Assembly (NCBI GenBank): GCA_025464025.1
Contig: JAODBP010000344.1
Coordinates: forward strand, 1-22,406
Direction of reading: 5' to 3'
Length of the DNA stretch: 22,406 nucleotides
From: Actinomycetes bacterium
Lineage (GTDB): Bacteria > Actinomycetota > Acidimicrobiia > Acidimicrobiales > CADCSY01
The notes beneath the pieces were generated by a model that ran no database searches, was not told the origin of the DNA, and saw nothing but the letters and a program-made list of their open reading frames with translations. Shown piece by piece: positions 7,613 to 15,162 of this stretch. Made by a program: the position numbers and the translations under genes. The number at the start of each line of letters is the position of its first letter. The stretch's first letter is position 1.

Positions 7613-7735
7613 TCGGCGCTCCTCGGGCTCTTCTCGTCGCTGGCCTCGATGATCCGCTGGGCCGAGCCCTGGGACATCGAGCTCGACGACGATCCCCTCC
7701 TCGAGCGCACCCCGTCCGACGACCTCTGGGGCTAG
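7610..7735 (+). CDS. Putative small protein, 41 residues, unknown function
   Basis: A short ORF between menF and the convergent menD. The product begins with a short amphipathic or hydrophobic segment (MSALLGLFSSLASMI, residues 1-15), then RWAEPWDIEL, and ends in a strongly acidic tail with three tryptophans overall and closing DDLWG. Evidence that it is real: it fills the space between menF and menD almost exactly, ending 5 bases before the menD stop. It also has an ATG preceded by the same TA(C/G)NNT hexamer at the same distance as the clear genes around it. I do not recognise a family. It could be a small membrane-associated or regulatory protein; without homologues this remains a prediction. 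Confidence 0.6.
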   Translation: MSALLGLFSSLASMIRWAEPWDIELDDDPLLERTPSDDLWG

Positions 7736-7740
7736 ATCGC

Positions 7741-9411
7741 TCAGAGCACCGCGGCCACGGCGGCGTTGAGCTCGGCGTGGACCTCGACGTTGGCGGTGCG
7801 GTCGGTGCGGACGACCACCACCCGGGTGCCGGCGCCCGACAGCGCGGGGGCGAGGTCGGTGGCGACCCGGACCTCGGTGGCCGGCAGGCCGTGGACGGCG
7901 GCCAGGCTCGGGAGGTCGACGTCGTGGGGCGTGCCGAACAGCTGCTCGAACCGGTCGGCCGCCAGCGCACCGGCCTGGGGCAGGAACGAGAAGATCCCGC
8001 CGCCCCGGTTGTCGACCACCACGATCGTCAGGTCGAGGCCGCGGCCGGCCAGCCCGAGCAGGGCGTTCGAGTCGTGGAGGAAGGCGACGTCGCCGACCAG
8101 GACGGTCACCGGCTCCCCCGACCCGGCGGCGATGCCCGCCGCGGTGGAGACCACGCCGTCGATGCCGTTGGCGCCGCGGTTCGCCACCACCCGCAGCCCG
8201 GCCCGCGGTGCGGCGAACCACTCGACGTCGCGCACCGGCATCGACGAGGACACCACCAGGGTGCCCTCGGCCCGGGCCGCCACCGTCCGGGCCACGAACG
8301 GCTCGGTCGCCTCCTCGTGCCCGGCCAGCACGCCGTCGATGGCGGCCTGGGCCCGGGCGTCGGCCTCGACCCACGACCGCCGCCACGTGTCGTCGGCCCG
8401 GGCGTCGACCTCGGCGGCCAGCACCCGGCACCACGACGACGGCTCGGCCCGAACGACGTGGTGGGCGGCCCGGTCCGGGTCGAGCCAGGCCGGGGCGACC
8501 ACGACCTCGTCCGCCCCGGAGGCGGCGATCCACTGGTTGAGCACCTTCGACGCCGGCGCCTCGCCCAGTCGCACGACCACGTCGGGCCGGTGGGCCTCGG
8601 CGAACCCGGCGTCGCGCAGCAGGGCGTCGAAGGCGGCGACGGTCGCCGGGCCGGGCGTGCGGCACCCCGAGCGGGGGTCGGCCAGCACCGGCCAGCTCAG
8701 CGCCTGGGCCAGCTCGGCGACGTGCCACGGCACGGCCACGCCCCCGCCGGCGACGAGCACGCCCTTGCGGGGGTTGAGCACGGCGGCCAGATCGGCATCG
8801 ACCGACGCCACGACCGGCGCCACCTGGTGCCACGGCCGGTTGCCCCGCCGGCCGGCCGGCAGCTCGCCCGGCTCCCCCACCAGCGGCTCGCGGAACGCCA
8901 GGTTGAGGTGCACCGGTCCGGGTCGGGGGCCCAGGGCTTCGGCCACCGAGCGACTGGCCAGCGACCGCCACGTCGCGGCCACGGCCTCGTCGGCCACACC
9001 CGGCTCGGCGTACCACCGCACGGCCCGACCGAAGAGGTGGGCCTGATCGATCGTCTGCGGGGCGCCGACGGACTGCAGCTCGGGCGGCCGGTCGGCGGTG
9101 CACACCAGCATCGGCACCCCGCCGTACGACGCCTCGATCACCGCCGGGTGGAGGTGACCGGCGGCCGACCCGCTGGTCGTGAGCACGACCGCGGGCACAC
9201 CGGTGCCCCGCCCGATGCCGAGGGCGAGGAAGGCGGCCGCCCGCTCGTCGTGGTGGACGTGAACGGTGAGCCGGTCGTCGCTGGCGAGGGCGAGGGCCAG
9301 CGGGGTCGACCGCGAGCCGGGCGACACCACGGCGTGGCGCACACCGCCCCGCACCCACTCGTCCACGAGGGTGGCGCAGAACGTGGCTTGTACGTTGGCC
9401 GGCGATGTCAC
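7741..9411 (-). CDS. menD: SEPHCHC synthase MenD, ThDP-dependent
   Basis: Second step of the menaquinone pathway: ThDP-dependent addition of 2-oxoglutarate to isochorismate, giving SEPHCHC. The N-terminus has the MenD signature VVSPGSRSTPLALAL and HHDERAAAFLALGIGR, where E56 would activate the thiazolium ring. The ThDP/Mg2+ motif runs from GDVAFLHDSNALL to VVVDNRGGGIFSFLPQ near residues 455-495. Length of 556 residues is normal. The GTG at 9411 keeps the conserved N-terminal NVQATFCATLVDEWVRGGV segment; later starts would cut it. The first codons overlap the start of menH on the other strand by 7 bases. No -10-like hexamer is visible upstream of this start, unlike for most neighbours. Confidence 0.95.
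   Translation of the reverse strand: MTSPANVQATFCATLVDEWVRGGVRHAVVSPGSRSTPLALALASDDRLTVHVHHDERAAAFLALGIGRGTGVPAVVLTTSGSAAGHLHPAVIEASYGGVPMLVCTADRPPELQSVGAPQTIDQAHLFGRAVRWYAEPGVADEAVAATWRSLASRSVAEALGPRPGPVHLNLAFREPLVGEPGELPAGRRGNRPWHQVAPVVASVDADLAAVLNPRKGVLVAGGGVAVPWHVAELAQALSWPVLADPRSGCRTPGPATVAAFDALLRDAGFAEAHRPDVVVRLGEAPASKVLNQWIAASGADEVVVAPAWLDPDRAAHHVVRAEPSSWCRVLAAEVDARADDTWRRSWVEADARAQAAIDGVLAGHEEATEPFVARTVAARAEGTLVVSSSMPVRDVEWFAAPRAGLRVVANRGANGIDGVVSTAAGIAAGSGEPVTVLVGDVAFLHDSNALLGLAGRGLDLTIVVVDNRGGGIFSFLPQAGALAADRFEQLFGTPHDVDLPSLAAVHGLPATEVRVATDLAPALSGAGTRVVVVRTDRTANVEVHAELNAAVAAVL
9391..9407 (+). promoter_or_regulatory. Putative -10 element of a leaderless promoter for menH
   Basis: TACGTT at 9391-9396, 8 bases, then ATG at 9405. 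The hexamer lies within the first codons of menD on the opposite strand. Confidence 0.5.
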
Positions 9412-10112
9412 GCGTGGTCCTCGTGCACGGCTTCACCCAGACCGGCGCGTCGTGGGCGACGATCGCCGCCGGCCTCGAGGGTCACGACGTGGTCGCGCCC
9501 GACCAGCCCGGCCACGGCGACCGGGGTGCGGAGCGGGCCGACCTGGTGACGAGCGCCCGGCTGCTGGCACCGCTCGGACCGGCGGCGTTCGTGGGCTACT
9601 CGATGGGTGCCCGCATCGCCCTGCACCTCGCCCTCCTGCGACCCGACCTGGTGTCGGCGCTCGTGCTCCTCGGCGGCACGGCCGGCATCGACGACGACGA
9701 GGAGCGCGCGGCCCGTCGAGCCGCCGACGAGGTGCTGGCCGACCGGCTCGAGGACATCGGCACCGAGGCCTTCCTCGACGAGTGGCTGGCCCAGCCGCTG
9801 TTCGCCGGCCTGCCGACCGAGGGCCGGGGCGCCCGGTCGACCGATGCCGCCGGCCTGGCCTGGAGCCTCCGCCTGTCCGGGACCGGCACCCAGCAGCCGC
9901 TCTGGGACCGACTCGGCGAGCTGGCCATGCCGGTGCTGGTGGTCGCCGGCGAGCGCGACGAGAAGTTCCGAGCCCTCGGCGATCGCCTCGTCGCCGGCAT
10001 CGGCGGCAACGCCGAGCTGGCGCTGGTGGCCGGCGCCGGCCACGCCGCCCACCTCGAGCGCCCCGACGGCTTCCTCGCCGTCGTGCGCCCCTGGCTCGCG
10101 GGGCTGCACTAG
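9405..10112 (+). CDS. menH: SHCHC synthase MenH, alpha/beta hydrolase
   Basis: Alpha/beta-hydrolase-fold enzyme that eliminates pyruvate from SEPHCHC to form SHCHC. The catalytic triad can be read as S66 in GYSMGAR, D185 in GERDEKF and H213 in AGAGHAAHLE. The GYSMGAR and GERD.KF versions of these motifs are those of MenH rather than of general esterases. The oxyanion region VLVHGFTQTGASW and the DQPGHGDR loop are also present. Length of 235 residues fits. It starts head to head with menD with a 7-base overlap, and its stop codon shares a CTAG with the convergent menA stop. The assignment is strengthened by the men context. Confidence 0.92.
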   Translation: MSRVVLVHGFTQTGASWATIAAGLEGHDVVAPDQPGHGDRGAERADLVTSARLLAPLGPAAFVGYSMGARIALHLALLRPDLVSALVLLGGTAGIDDDEERAARRAADEVLADRLEDIGTEAFLDEWLAQPLFAGLPTEGRGARSTDAAGLAWSLRLSGTGTQQPLWDRLGELAMPVLVVAGERDEKFRALGDRLVAGIGGNAELALVAGAGHAAHLERPDGFLAVVRPWLAGLH

Positions 10113-10981
10113 CCGGACACCGTCAGCCCGACGGCGAGCAGGGTGCCGAAGGCCAGCTGGAGCCGCCCCGTCTCGCCCAGCACGGGGATCAGCGCCATGC
10201 CCGTCGCCCCCTGGGCGATGCGCTGGAGGGGCCGGCCGGCCAGCGGCAGGGCGGCCAGCGCCAGCAGGGCCCACGGCCGGCGCAGGGCCAGCAGCGGCAC
10301 CAGCACGAACGCCCCGGCCACCAGGCTGACGTAGAGCGACCGGGTGCCGCCGTCGCCCAGCCGCACGGCGAGCGTCCGCTTGCCCGAGCGGGCGTCGGTC
10401 GGGATGTCGCGCAGGTTGTTCACCACGAGCAGGGCCGTGGCCAGGAGGCCGACCGGCACCGACGCGCCGAGGGCGACTCCCGTGATCCGGTCGAGCTGCA
10501 CGTAGGCCGAGCCGACCGTGGCGACCACGCCGAAGAACACGAACACGAACACCTCGCCCAGCCCGAGGTAGCCGTACGGCTTCGGGCCGCCGGTGTAGAA
10601 GTAGCCGGCGAGGAACGAGGCCACGCCGACCACGAGCACCTCGGGCCCGACGGCGACGGCGAGCGCCAGCCCCGCCACGGCGGCGACGAGCGCGGCGACG
10701 CCGGCGGCGAGGCGCACCTCGGAGGCCGACGCCAGGCCCGAGCCCACCAGGCGCACCGGGCCGACCCGCCGGTCGTCGGTGCCGCGCACGCCGTCGGCGT
10801 AGTCGTTCACGTAGTTGGTGGCGATCTGGATGGCGAGGGCCACGACCATGGCCGCGGCGAAGCGCCACCACAGGATCCCGTCACCCGGCTCGCCCACGGC
10901 GGCGGCCGTGCCCACCAGCACCGGGACGACCGCAGCCGGCAGCGTGCGGGGCCGGGCGCCGAGGACCCAACGACTGGTCAT
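10109..10981 (-). CDS. menA: 1,4-dihydroxy-2-naphthoate polyprenyltransferase MenA
   Basis: Integral membrane prenyltransferase that attaches the polyprenyl tail to DHNA, giving demethylmenaquinone. The first Asp-rich motif is [15 protein letters not shown] at about 56-70. The second is [22 protein letters not shown]. The rest is a run of hydrophobic helices, as expected for a UbiA-superfamily protein with about eight or nine passes. Length is 290 residues. The ATG overlaps the menB stop by 4 bases (ATGA), so menB and menA are translationally coupled, and a GAGG lies 5 bases before the ATG. The 3' end overlaps menH by 4 bases. Confidence 0.95.
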   Translation of the reverse strand: MTSRWVLGARPRTLPAAVVPVLVGTAAAVGEPGDGILWWRFAAAMVVALAIQIATNYVNDYADGVRGTDDRRVGPVRLVGSGLASASEVRLAAGVAALVAAVAGLALAVAVGPEVLVVGVASFLAGYFYTGGPKPYGYLGLGEVFVFVFFGVVATVGSAYVQLDRITGVALGASVPVGLLATALLVVNNLRDIPTDARSGKRTLAVRLGDGGTRSLYVSLVAGAFVLVPLLALRRPWALLALAALPLAGRPLQRIAQGATGMALIPVLGETGRLQLAFGTLLAVGLTVSG

Positions 10982-11832
10982 GGGCGCCTCGGGAACTGGG
11001 AGAAGTCGGGTGTCTCCTTGTTCCGGTACGAGTCGCGCCCGTGCTGGGCCTCCTCCGAGCCGTAGAACAGCAGGTTGGCGTCGTGGGCCAGCTGCTGGAT
11101 CCCGGCCATGCCGTCCTCCTCGGCGTGGAAGCTGGCCTTCAGCAGGCGCAGGGCCCACGGCGAGAGGGCGAGCATCTCCCGGCACCACTGGAGCGTCTCG
11201 TCCTCGAGCCGGTCGAGGGGGACGACGGTGTTCACGAGCCCCATGTCGAGCGCCTGCTGGGCGTCGTACTGGCGGCAGAGGAACCAGATCTCCTTGGCCT
11301 TCTTGGGCCCGACCTGCTTGGCGAGGAGGCTGGCGCCGTAGCCGCCGTCGAACGACCCGACCCGCGGCCCGGTCTGGCCGAAGCGGGCGTTGTCGGCCGC
11401 GATGGTGAGGTCGCAGAGCAGGTGGAGGATGTGGCCGCCCCCCATGGCCCACCCGGCCACCGCGGCGACGATCGGCTTGGGCAGCCGGCGCATCTGCACG
11501 TGGAGGTCGGTCACGTGGAAGCGGCCGACCGTGGCGCCCTGGGCGACGTAGCCCGAGTCGCCCCGCACCCGCTGGTCGCCACCGGAGCAGAACGCCAGGG
11601 GCCCCTCACCGGTGAGGATGATGGCGCCGACCTCGATGTCCTCCCGCGCCAGGTCGAACGCCTTCGACAGCTCGATGATCGTCTCGGGCCGGAACGCGTT
11701 GCGCACCTCGGGCCGGTCGATCGTCAGCTTGGCGACCCGCACGGCTCCCGCACCCTCGACCACGACGGCCGTCTCGTAGCGGATGTCCTCCCAGTCGCCG
11801 CTGGGCTCCCACGTCACGTTGCTGCTCGACAC
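10978..11832 (-). CDS. menB: 1,4-dihydroxy-2-naphthoyl-CoA synthase MenB, bicarbonate-type
   Basis: Crotonase-fold enzyme that cyclises o-succinylbenzoyl-CoA to DHNA-CoA. Conserved parts: [12 protein letters not shown], the oxyanion-hole region FCSGGDQ at about 81-87, GWAMGGGH at about 127-134, and [15 protein letters not shown] with D162. At the position where mycobacterial MenB has an Asp that acts as an internal base, this protein has G155, as in E. coli-type enzymes that use bound bicarbonate. The C-terminal half ([23 protein letters not shown]) also follows the E. coli-like type. Length is 284 residues. The GTG at 11832 is chosen from the TACGGT hexamer 8 bases upstream; the upstream extension of the frame lies over menE. 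Confidence 0.95.
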   Translation of the reverse strand: MSSSNVTWEPSGDWEDIRYETAVVVEGAGAVRVAKLTIDRPEVRNAFRPETIIELSKAFDLAREDIEVGAIILTGEGPLAFCSGGDQRVRGDSGYVAQGATVGRFHVTDLHVQMRRLPKPIVAAVAGWAMGGGHILHLLCDLTIAADNARFGQTGPRVGSFDGGYGASLLAKQVGPKKAKEIWFLCRQYDAQQALDMGLVNTVVPLDRLEDETLQWCREMLALSPWALRLLKASFHAEEDGMAGIQQLAHDANLLFYGSEEAQHGRDSYRNKETPDFSQFPRRP

Positions 11833-11846
11833 AGCGAGCGACCGTA
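11830..11846 (-). promoter_or_regulatory. Putative -10 element of a leaderless promoter for menB-menA
   Basis: TACGGT at 11846-11841 on the minus strand, 8 bases, then GTG at 11832. Its first two bases pair with the first two bases of the menE -10. Confidence 0.5.
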
Positions 11847-11859
11847 CCCTCTCGCCGTG
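11845..11859 (+). promoter_or_regulatory. Putative -10 element of a leaderless promoter for menE
   Basis: TACCCT at 11845-11850, 6 bases, then GTG at 11857. It overlaps the menB hexamer at the palindromic TA (11845-11846). Confidence 0.5.
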
Positions 11860-12876
11860 GGAAGGCTGCTGCCGATCGACGCCGTGCCGGGGCTGGCGTT
11901 CCTCGACGCCCTCCGCCGGGCGTGGGACGACGGCGACGCGGTGCTGCCGGTCGACCCCCGGTTGCCGGTGCCGGCCCGACGGGCCCTGCTCGCCGCCATG
12001 CGCGCCAACGACCCCGTCGAGGACGGCGACCTCCTCGTGCTCGCCACCAGCGGGACCACCGGCGAGCCGAAGGGGGTGGTCCTCACCGAGGCGGCCGTCC
12101 GGGCCTCGGCCCGGGCCACGAACGCCCGCCTGGCGGTCGGCGAGGACGACCACTGGTGGTGCCCGCTGCCCCTCGCCCACGTGGGTGGCCTGTCGGTCGT
12201 GCTGCGCGCCATCGTCGGCCAGGTCCCGGTCACCTTCGTCGAGGACCCTCGCCAGACCCTGGCGTCCGTGGTCGCGACCCAGCTCCGCCGCATCGACGTC
12301 TCCCGCTTCCGGACCGTCCTCCTCGGCGGCGCCGCCCCGCCCGAGGACCGGCCGGCGAACTGCGTCACGACGTACGGCATGACCGAGACCGGGAGCGGCA
12401 TCGTCTACGACGGCGTGCCCCTCGACGGGGTCGACGTCCGGGCCGTCGACGGCGAGCTGCACGTGCGAGGGCCGATGCTGCTGCGGGCCTACCGCGACGG
12501 CACCGACCCCAAGGACGCCGACGGGTGGCTGGCCACCGGCGATGCCGGCTCGGTGGTCGACGGCGTCGTGCACGTCGAGGGCCGCATCGGCGACGTGATC
12601 GTCACCGGCGGCGAGAAGGTCTGGCCCGACCCGGTCGAGCGCATCCTGGCCCGCCTGCCATCGGTGGCCGAGGTGGCCGTGGCCGGACGACCCGATCCGG
12701 AGTGGGGCCACCGCGTCGTCGCGTGGATCGTTCCCGTGGCCGAGCCGCCGACGCTCGACGAGCTGCGCGACGCGGTCAAGGCGGAGCTGCCGGCCTACGC
12801 CGCGCCCAAGGAGCTGGTCGTCGTCACCGAGCTGCCCCGCACCGCACTGGGCAAGGTGCGACGGGGCGAGCTCTAG
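11857..12876 (+). CDS. menE: o-succinylbenzoate-CoA ligase MenE
   Basis: ANL-family ligase that activates o-succinylbenzoate with ATP and CoA. Motifs: phosphate loop [15 protein letters not shown] at about 62-76, [10 protein letters not shown] at about 171-180, then [11 protein letters not shown], and [13 protein letters not shown] near 250. The catalytic lysine is K333 in [10 protein letters not shown]. At 339 residues it is clearly shorter than E. coli MenE but close to the compact actinobacterial form, which lacks part of the N-terminal subdomain. Start GTG 11857 follows from the TACCCT hexamer. The longer upstream reading frame runs antisense through menB and is not real. It is divergent from menB with 24 bases between the start codons. 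Confidence 0.93.
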   Translation: MGRLLPIDAVPGLAFLDALRRAWDDGDAVLPVDPRLPVPARRALLAAMRANDPVEDGDLLVLATSGTTGEPKGVVLTEAAVRASARATNARLAVGEDDHWWCPLPLAHVGGLSVVLRAIVGQVPVTFVEDPRQTLASVVATQLRRIDVSRFRTVLLGGAAPPEDRPANCVTTYGMTETGSGIVYDGVPLDGVDVRAVDGELHVRGPMLLRAYRDGTDPKDADGWLATGDAGSVVDGVVHVEGRIGDVIVTGGEKVWPDPVERILARLPSVAEVAVAGRPDPEWGHRVVAWIVPVAEPPTLDELRDAVKAELPAYAAPKELVVVTELPRTALGKVRRGEL

Positions 12877-13625
12877 AAGCCCCGCCCCACCAGCTGGCCG
12901 CCGTCGACGACGATCGCCTGGCCGGTGATGTAGCTCGCCGCGTCGCTCACGAGGAACAGGGCGGTGTTGGCGATGTCGTCCGGGACGCCCAGCCGCTTCA
13001 TCGGCACGTGGCTGGCGACGAGCTCCTCGTTCGCCTCCCAGAGCTGGCGGGAGAAGTCGGTCTTGATGATCCCCGGGAGGATGGCGTTCACCCGCACGGC
13101 CGGGGCCAGCTCGGCGGCCAGGTGGCGGGTCAGGTGGATCTCGGCCGCCTTCGTCACGTTGTACCAGCCGAGGCTGATCTCGACGCTGACGCCGCCGATC
13201 GAAGAGAGGTTGAGCACGCTTCCGGCACCACTGGCGCCCAGGCCCGCCTTCATCGCTTCCTGGGTCCAGACGAGGTAGCCGGTCTGGTTGACCTTCATCG
13301 TCTTCTCCGCGGCGCTGACGTCGATGCCCATGAGCGGGCCGTAGTACGGGTTGGCGGCAGCGTTGTTCACCAGCACGTCGATGCCGCCGAAGCGCTGCAC
13401 GCAGGCCGCCACGCATGCCGCGGCCTGGTCGGGCTCGCCGGCGTTGGCGGCGAACACCTCGACCTCGCCGGTCATCGACGCCGCCGCCTCCTCGAGCTGC
13501 TCCTGCTTGCGCGACGAGATGAGGACCTTGGCCCCGGCCTCGGCGCACCGGGCCGCGATGGCCCGGCCGATCCCCTTCGAGGCCCCCGTGACGAGGACCA
13601 CCTTGCCGTCCAAGCGCAGCTCCAT
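12873..13625 (-). CDS. SDR family NAD(P)-dependent oxidoreductase
   Basis: Classical short-chain dehydrogenase of 250 residues. The Rossmann cofactor motif is TGASKGIG (13-20), followed by NNAAAN (87-92). The catalytic tetrad is N113, S142, Y155 and K159. The C-terminal [16 protein letters not shown] is standard for the family. S37-S38-R39 after the second strand suggests NADP(H) preference, a weak inference. The substrate is unknown; mycobacterial relatives often act on 3-hydroxyacyl-CoA or alcohols. ATG 13625 is supported by a TAGAGT hexamer 7 bases upstream. It is convergent with menE and shares its stop tetranucleotide. Its position beside the men locus does not by itself imply a role in quinone synthesis. 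Confidence 0.92.
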   Translation of the reverse strand: MELRLDGKVVLVTGASKGIGRAIAARCAEAGAKVLISSRKQEQLEEAAASMTGEVEVFAANAGEPDQAAACVAACVQRFGGIDVLVNNAAANPYYGPLMGIDVSAAEKTMKVNQTGYLVWTQEAMKAGLGASGAGSVLNLSSIGGVSVEISLGWYNVTKAAEIHLTRHLAAELAPAVRVNAILPGIIKTDFSRQLWEANEELVASHVPMKRLGVPDDIANTALFLVSDAASYITGQAIVVDGGQLVGRGF

Positions 13626-13638
13626 GGCCGGGACTCTA
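13623..13638 (-). promoter_or_regulatory. Putative -10 element of a leaderless promoter for the SDR gene
   Basis: TAGAGT at 13638-13633 on the minus strand, 7 bases, then ATG at 13625. Confidence 0.5.
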
Positions 13639-13711
13639 CGACGCGGCTCCTGCCGGTCGATGACCATGACGAAATGACCTGAACGGGCCATGTTCGTCCA
13701 CCCAACAGCCG

Positions 13712-13728
13712 GGGACACTCGCGTCGTG
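13712..13728 (+). promoter_or_regulatory. Putative promoter element GGGACACTCG for the repeat protein
   Basis: GGGACACTCG at 13712-13721, with GTG at 13726. The same ten bases occur at 15859-15868, exactly the same distance before the phosphoesterase ATG. GACACT would occupy the -10 position. Confidence 0.4.
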
Positions 13729-14523
13729 CGACTGCCTCGCCCGACCACGATCAACCAGCGAGTGCTCGGCTCCGCCGTCGTCGGCCTGCTCGCCGCCAAC
13801 GCCTTCGCCGCTGCCGTGATCGCCGGCGACGTCGGTGCCGGGCCTGGTGGGGCGGCCATCGCCGAGGCGGCCGCGTCACCCGCCACCGTCCCCCAGACGG
13901 TCACCCTCATCACGACGGCCGACGGCCGGCGCCTCCTCGTCGACACCTCGACCCCGGAGGGCCGCAAGGCGGTCGCCGACGCGAAGCGACAGGGTGGGAC
14001 GACCCAGGTCGTGGCCGTCCCGGCCCGGACCGGGCCGGGGTCGTCGTCACCCCTCCCCGGCGGCCTCGACCTCGGTCAGCTGCTCGGTGGCCTCCCCGCG
14101 GGCGGTGCCCTCGAGGTCGGTCAGGACGTGGCCCGGCAGCTCATCGACCTCGGCCCGGTGACCTCGATCATCGACGGCACGAAGACCACGGTCAGCTCGA
14201 TCGTCGCCAACGGGCAGACCACCGTCAGCTCGATCCTCGGGGACGCCCAGACCACGGTGAGCTCCGTGCTCGGGAGCACACCATCGACGGTGACCTCCGT
14301 CGTCGGTGGCGTGCAGTCGACGGTGACGTCGGTGGTGGGCGGGACGCAGTCGACCGTCACCTCGGTGCTCAACCAGGTGACCCCGACGTCGACGCTGCTC
14401 GGGTCCGTGATCACCACGGTGTCCACCACCGTGCAGTCGGTGACCCCGACGACGAGCGCTCCCCCGCCGCCCCCGCCCACCACCGTGCCGGCGCCGGTCT
14501 GCGGGCTGCTCGTCCACTGCTGA
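13726..14523 (+). CDS. Exported protein with 11-residue tandem repeats and a proline-rich C-terminus, unknown function
   Basis: A 265-residue product with a short basic N-terminus (MRLPRPTTINQR), then a hydrophobic stretch at about 13-32 that looks like a signal peptide or membrane anchor. After a middle region (TLITTADGRRLLVDTSTPEG), seven 11-residue repeats follow at about 143-219, with the pattern (T/S)TV(S/T)S(V/I)(V/L/I)... such as TTVSSILGDAQ and STVTSVVGGTQ. The tail is Thr/Pro-rich with a run of six prolines and closes with CGLLVHC, giving two cysteines that could form a small disulfide loop. I do not recognise the family. GTG 13726 is chosen because of the upstream promoter-like element; an in-frame ATG at 13690 would add 12 residues. 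The gene faces the anti-sigma gene, with 3 bases between stops. Confidence 0.75.
   Translation: MRLPRPTTINQRVLGSAVVGLLAANAFAAAVIAGDVGAGPGGAAIAEAAASPATVPQTVTLITTADGRRLLVDTSTPEGRKAVADAKRQGGTTQVVAVPARTGPGSSSPLPGGLDLGQLLGGLPAGGALEVGQDVARQLIDLGPVTSIIDGTKTTVSSIVANGQTTVSSILGDAQTTVSSVLGSTPSTVTSVVGGVQSTVTSVVGGTQSTVTSVLNQVTPTSTLLGSVITTVSTTVQSVTPTTSAPPPPPPTTVPAPVCGLLVHC
14152..14382 (+). repeat. Seven tandem 33-base (11-residue) coding repeats
   Basis: Seven units of 33 bases: GPVTSIIDGTK, TTVSSIVANGQ, TTVSSILGDAQ, TTVSSVLGSTP, STVTSVVGGVQ, STVTSVVGGTQ and STVTSVLNQVT. Hydrophobic residues recur at positions 3, 6 and 7. The register is unbroken at 11 residues. A degenerate further unit (TVSTTVQSVTP) lies beyond the next 11 residues. 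Confidence 0.85.
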
Positions 14524-14526
14524 GCG

Positions 14527-15162
14527 CTAGAGGTCGGCGGTGGCCCTGACGTTGCCGGCCCCGTCGCGGATGACGACCCGACGCACCTCGGCCGCATCGA
14601 TGGGCAGCGACGTGGCCCAGGCCTTGCCCGGGCCCTGGCTGGTGAACGTGCCGACGTCGGCGATCCCGTCGGGGCCCGACACGGTGACGGCGTAGCGCAC
14701 ACCGGCCGGCGCCTGGTCGAGCACGCACACCATCCGATCGGGGCCGTCGCTCACCAGGACCTGGCCCACCGCCTGCCCGTCGGTGCCGAGCAGCCGGCCG
14801 GCGACGAGGCCGTCGCCGCCGCGGCCGTCGCCGTGGGAGCCGACGGCGATGCCGGCCACGAGGGCGACGACGGCGGCCGCCGCGGCCACGAGCGCGGGCC
14901 GGGCCCACCTCGCCAGGGCGCGGCGACGGGCCGGGCTTCGCTCGGCGTCGAGGCGGGCGAGCACCCGCTGCTCGAAGCCGGCCGTCGGCTCGGCCGGCGG
15001 GGCGAGCGCGAGCAGGGCATCGGCCGTCGCCGCCAGCTCGGCCAGCTCGGCTCGGCAGCCCCCGCAGGTGGCGACGTGGCCGAGCACGTCGGCCCGGCGG
15101 GCCGCGTCGAGCAGGTCGAGCGCCGCCTCGGGGGCGAGCTGCCGGGCCTCTTCACACGTCAT
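14527..15162 (-). CDS. Zinc-binding anti-sigma factor, single-pass membrane protein
   Basis: Predicted partner of the ECF sigma factor encoded just upstream, holding it inactive at the membrane. The N-terminal domain has the ZAS signature H-x3-C-x2-C: H29, C33 and C36 in HVATCGGC. A linker follows, then one membrane helix at about 87-106 (ALVAAAAAVVALVAGIAVG). The extracytoplasmic C-terminal domain (about 110-211) resembles the RskA/anti-sigma-K type in its beta-rich pattern (YAVTVSGPDG, VRRVVIRDGAG). Length is 211 residues. The ATG overlaps the sigma-factor stop by 4 bases and has a good ribosome site, as expected for a coupled operon. What signal releases the sigma factor cannot be told. 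Confidence 0.92.
   Translation of the reverse strand: MTCEEARQLAPEAALDLLDAARRADVLGHVATCGGCRAELAELAATADALLALAPPAEPTAGFEQRVLARLDAERSPARRRALARWARPALVAAAAAVVALVAGIAVGSHGDGRGGDGLVAGRLLGTDGQAVGQVLVSDGPDRMVCVLDQAPAGVRYAVTVSGPDGIADVGTFTSQGPGKAWATSLPIDAAEVRRVVIRDGAGNVRATADL

Noticed and set aside
13690..13725. ATG 13690 as the start of the repeat protein
   Set aside because: No promoter or ribosome site precedes it, and the shared GGGACACTCG element would then lie inside the coding sequence. It is not excluded, only less likely.
14152..14382. Regular 33-base repeats read as a CRISPR array
   Set aside because: The units are adjacent without unique spacers, diverge in sequence, and stay in frame as 11-residue protein repeats.
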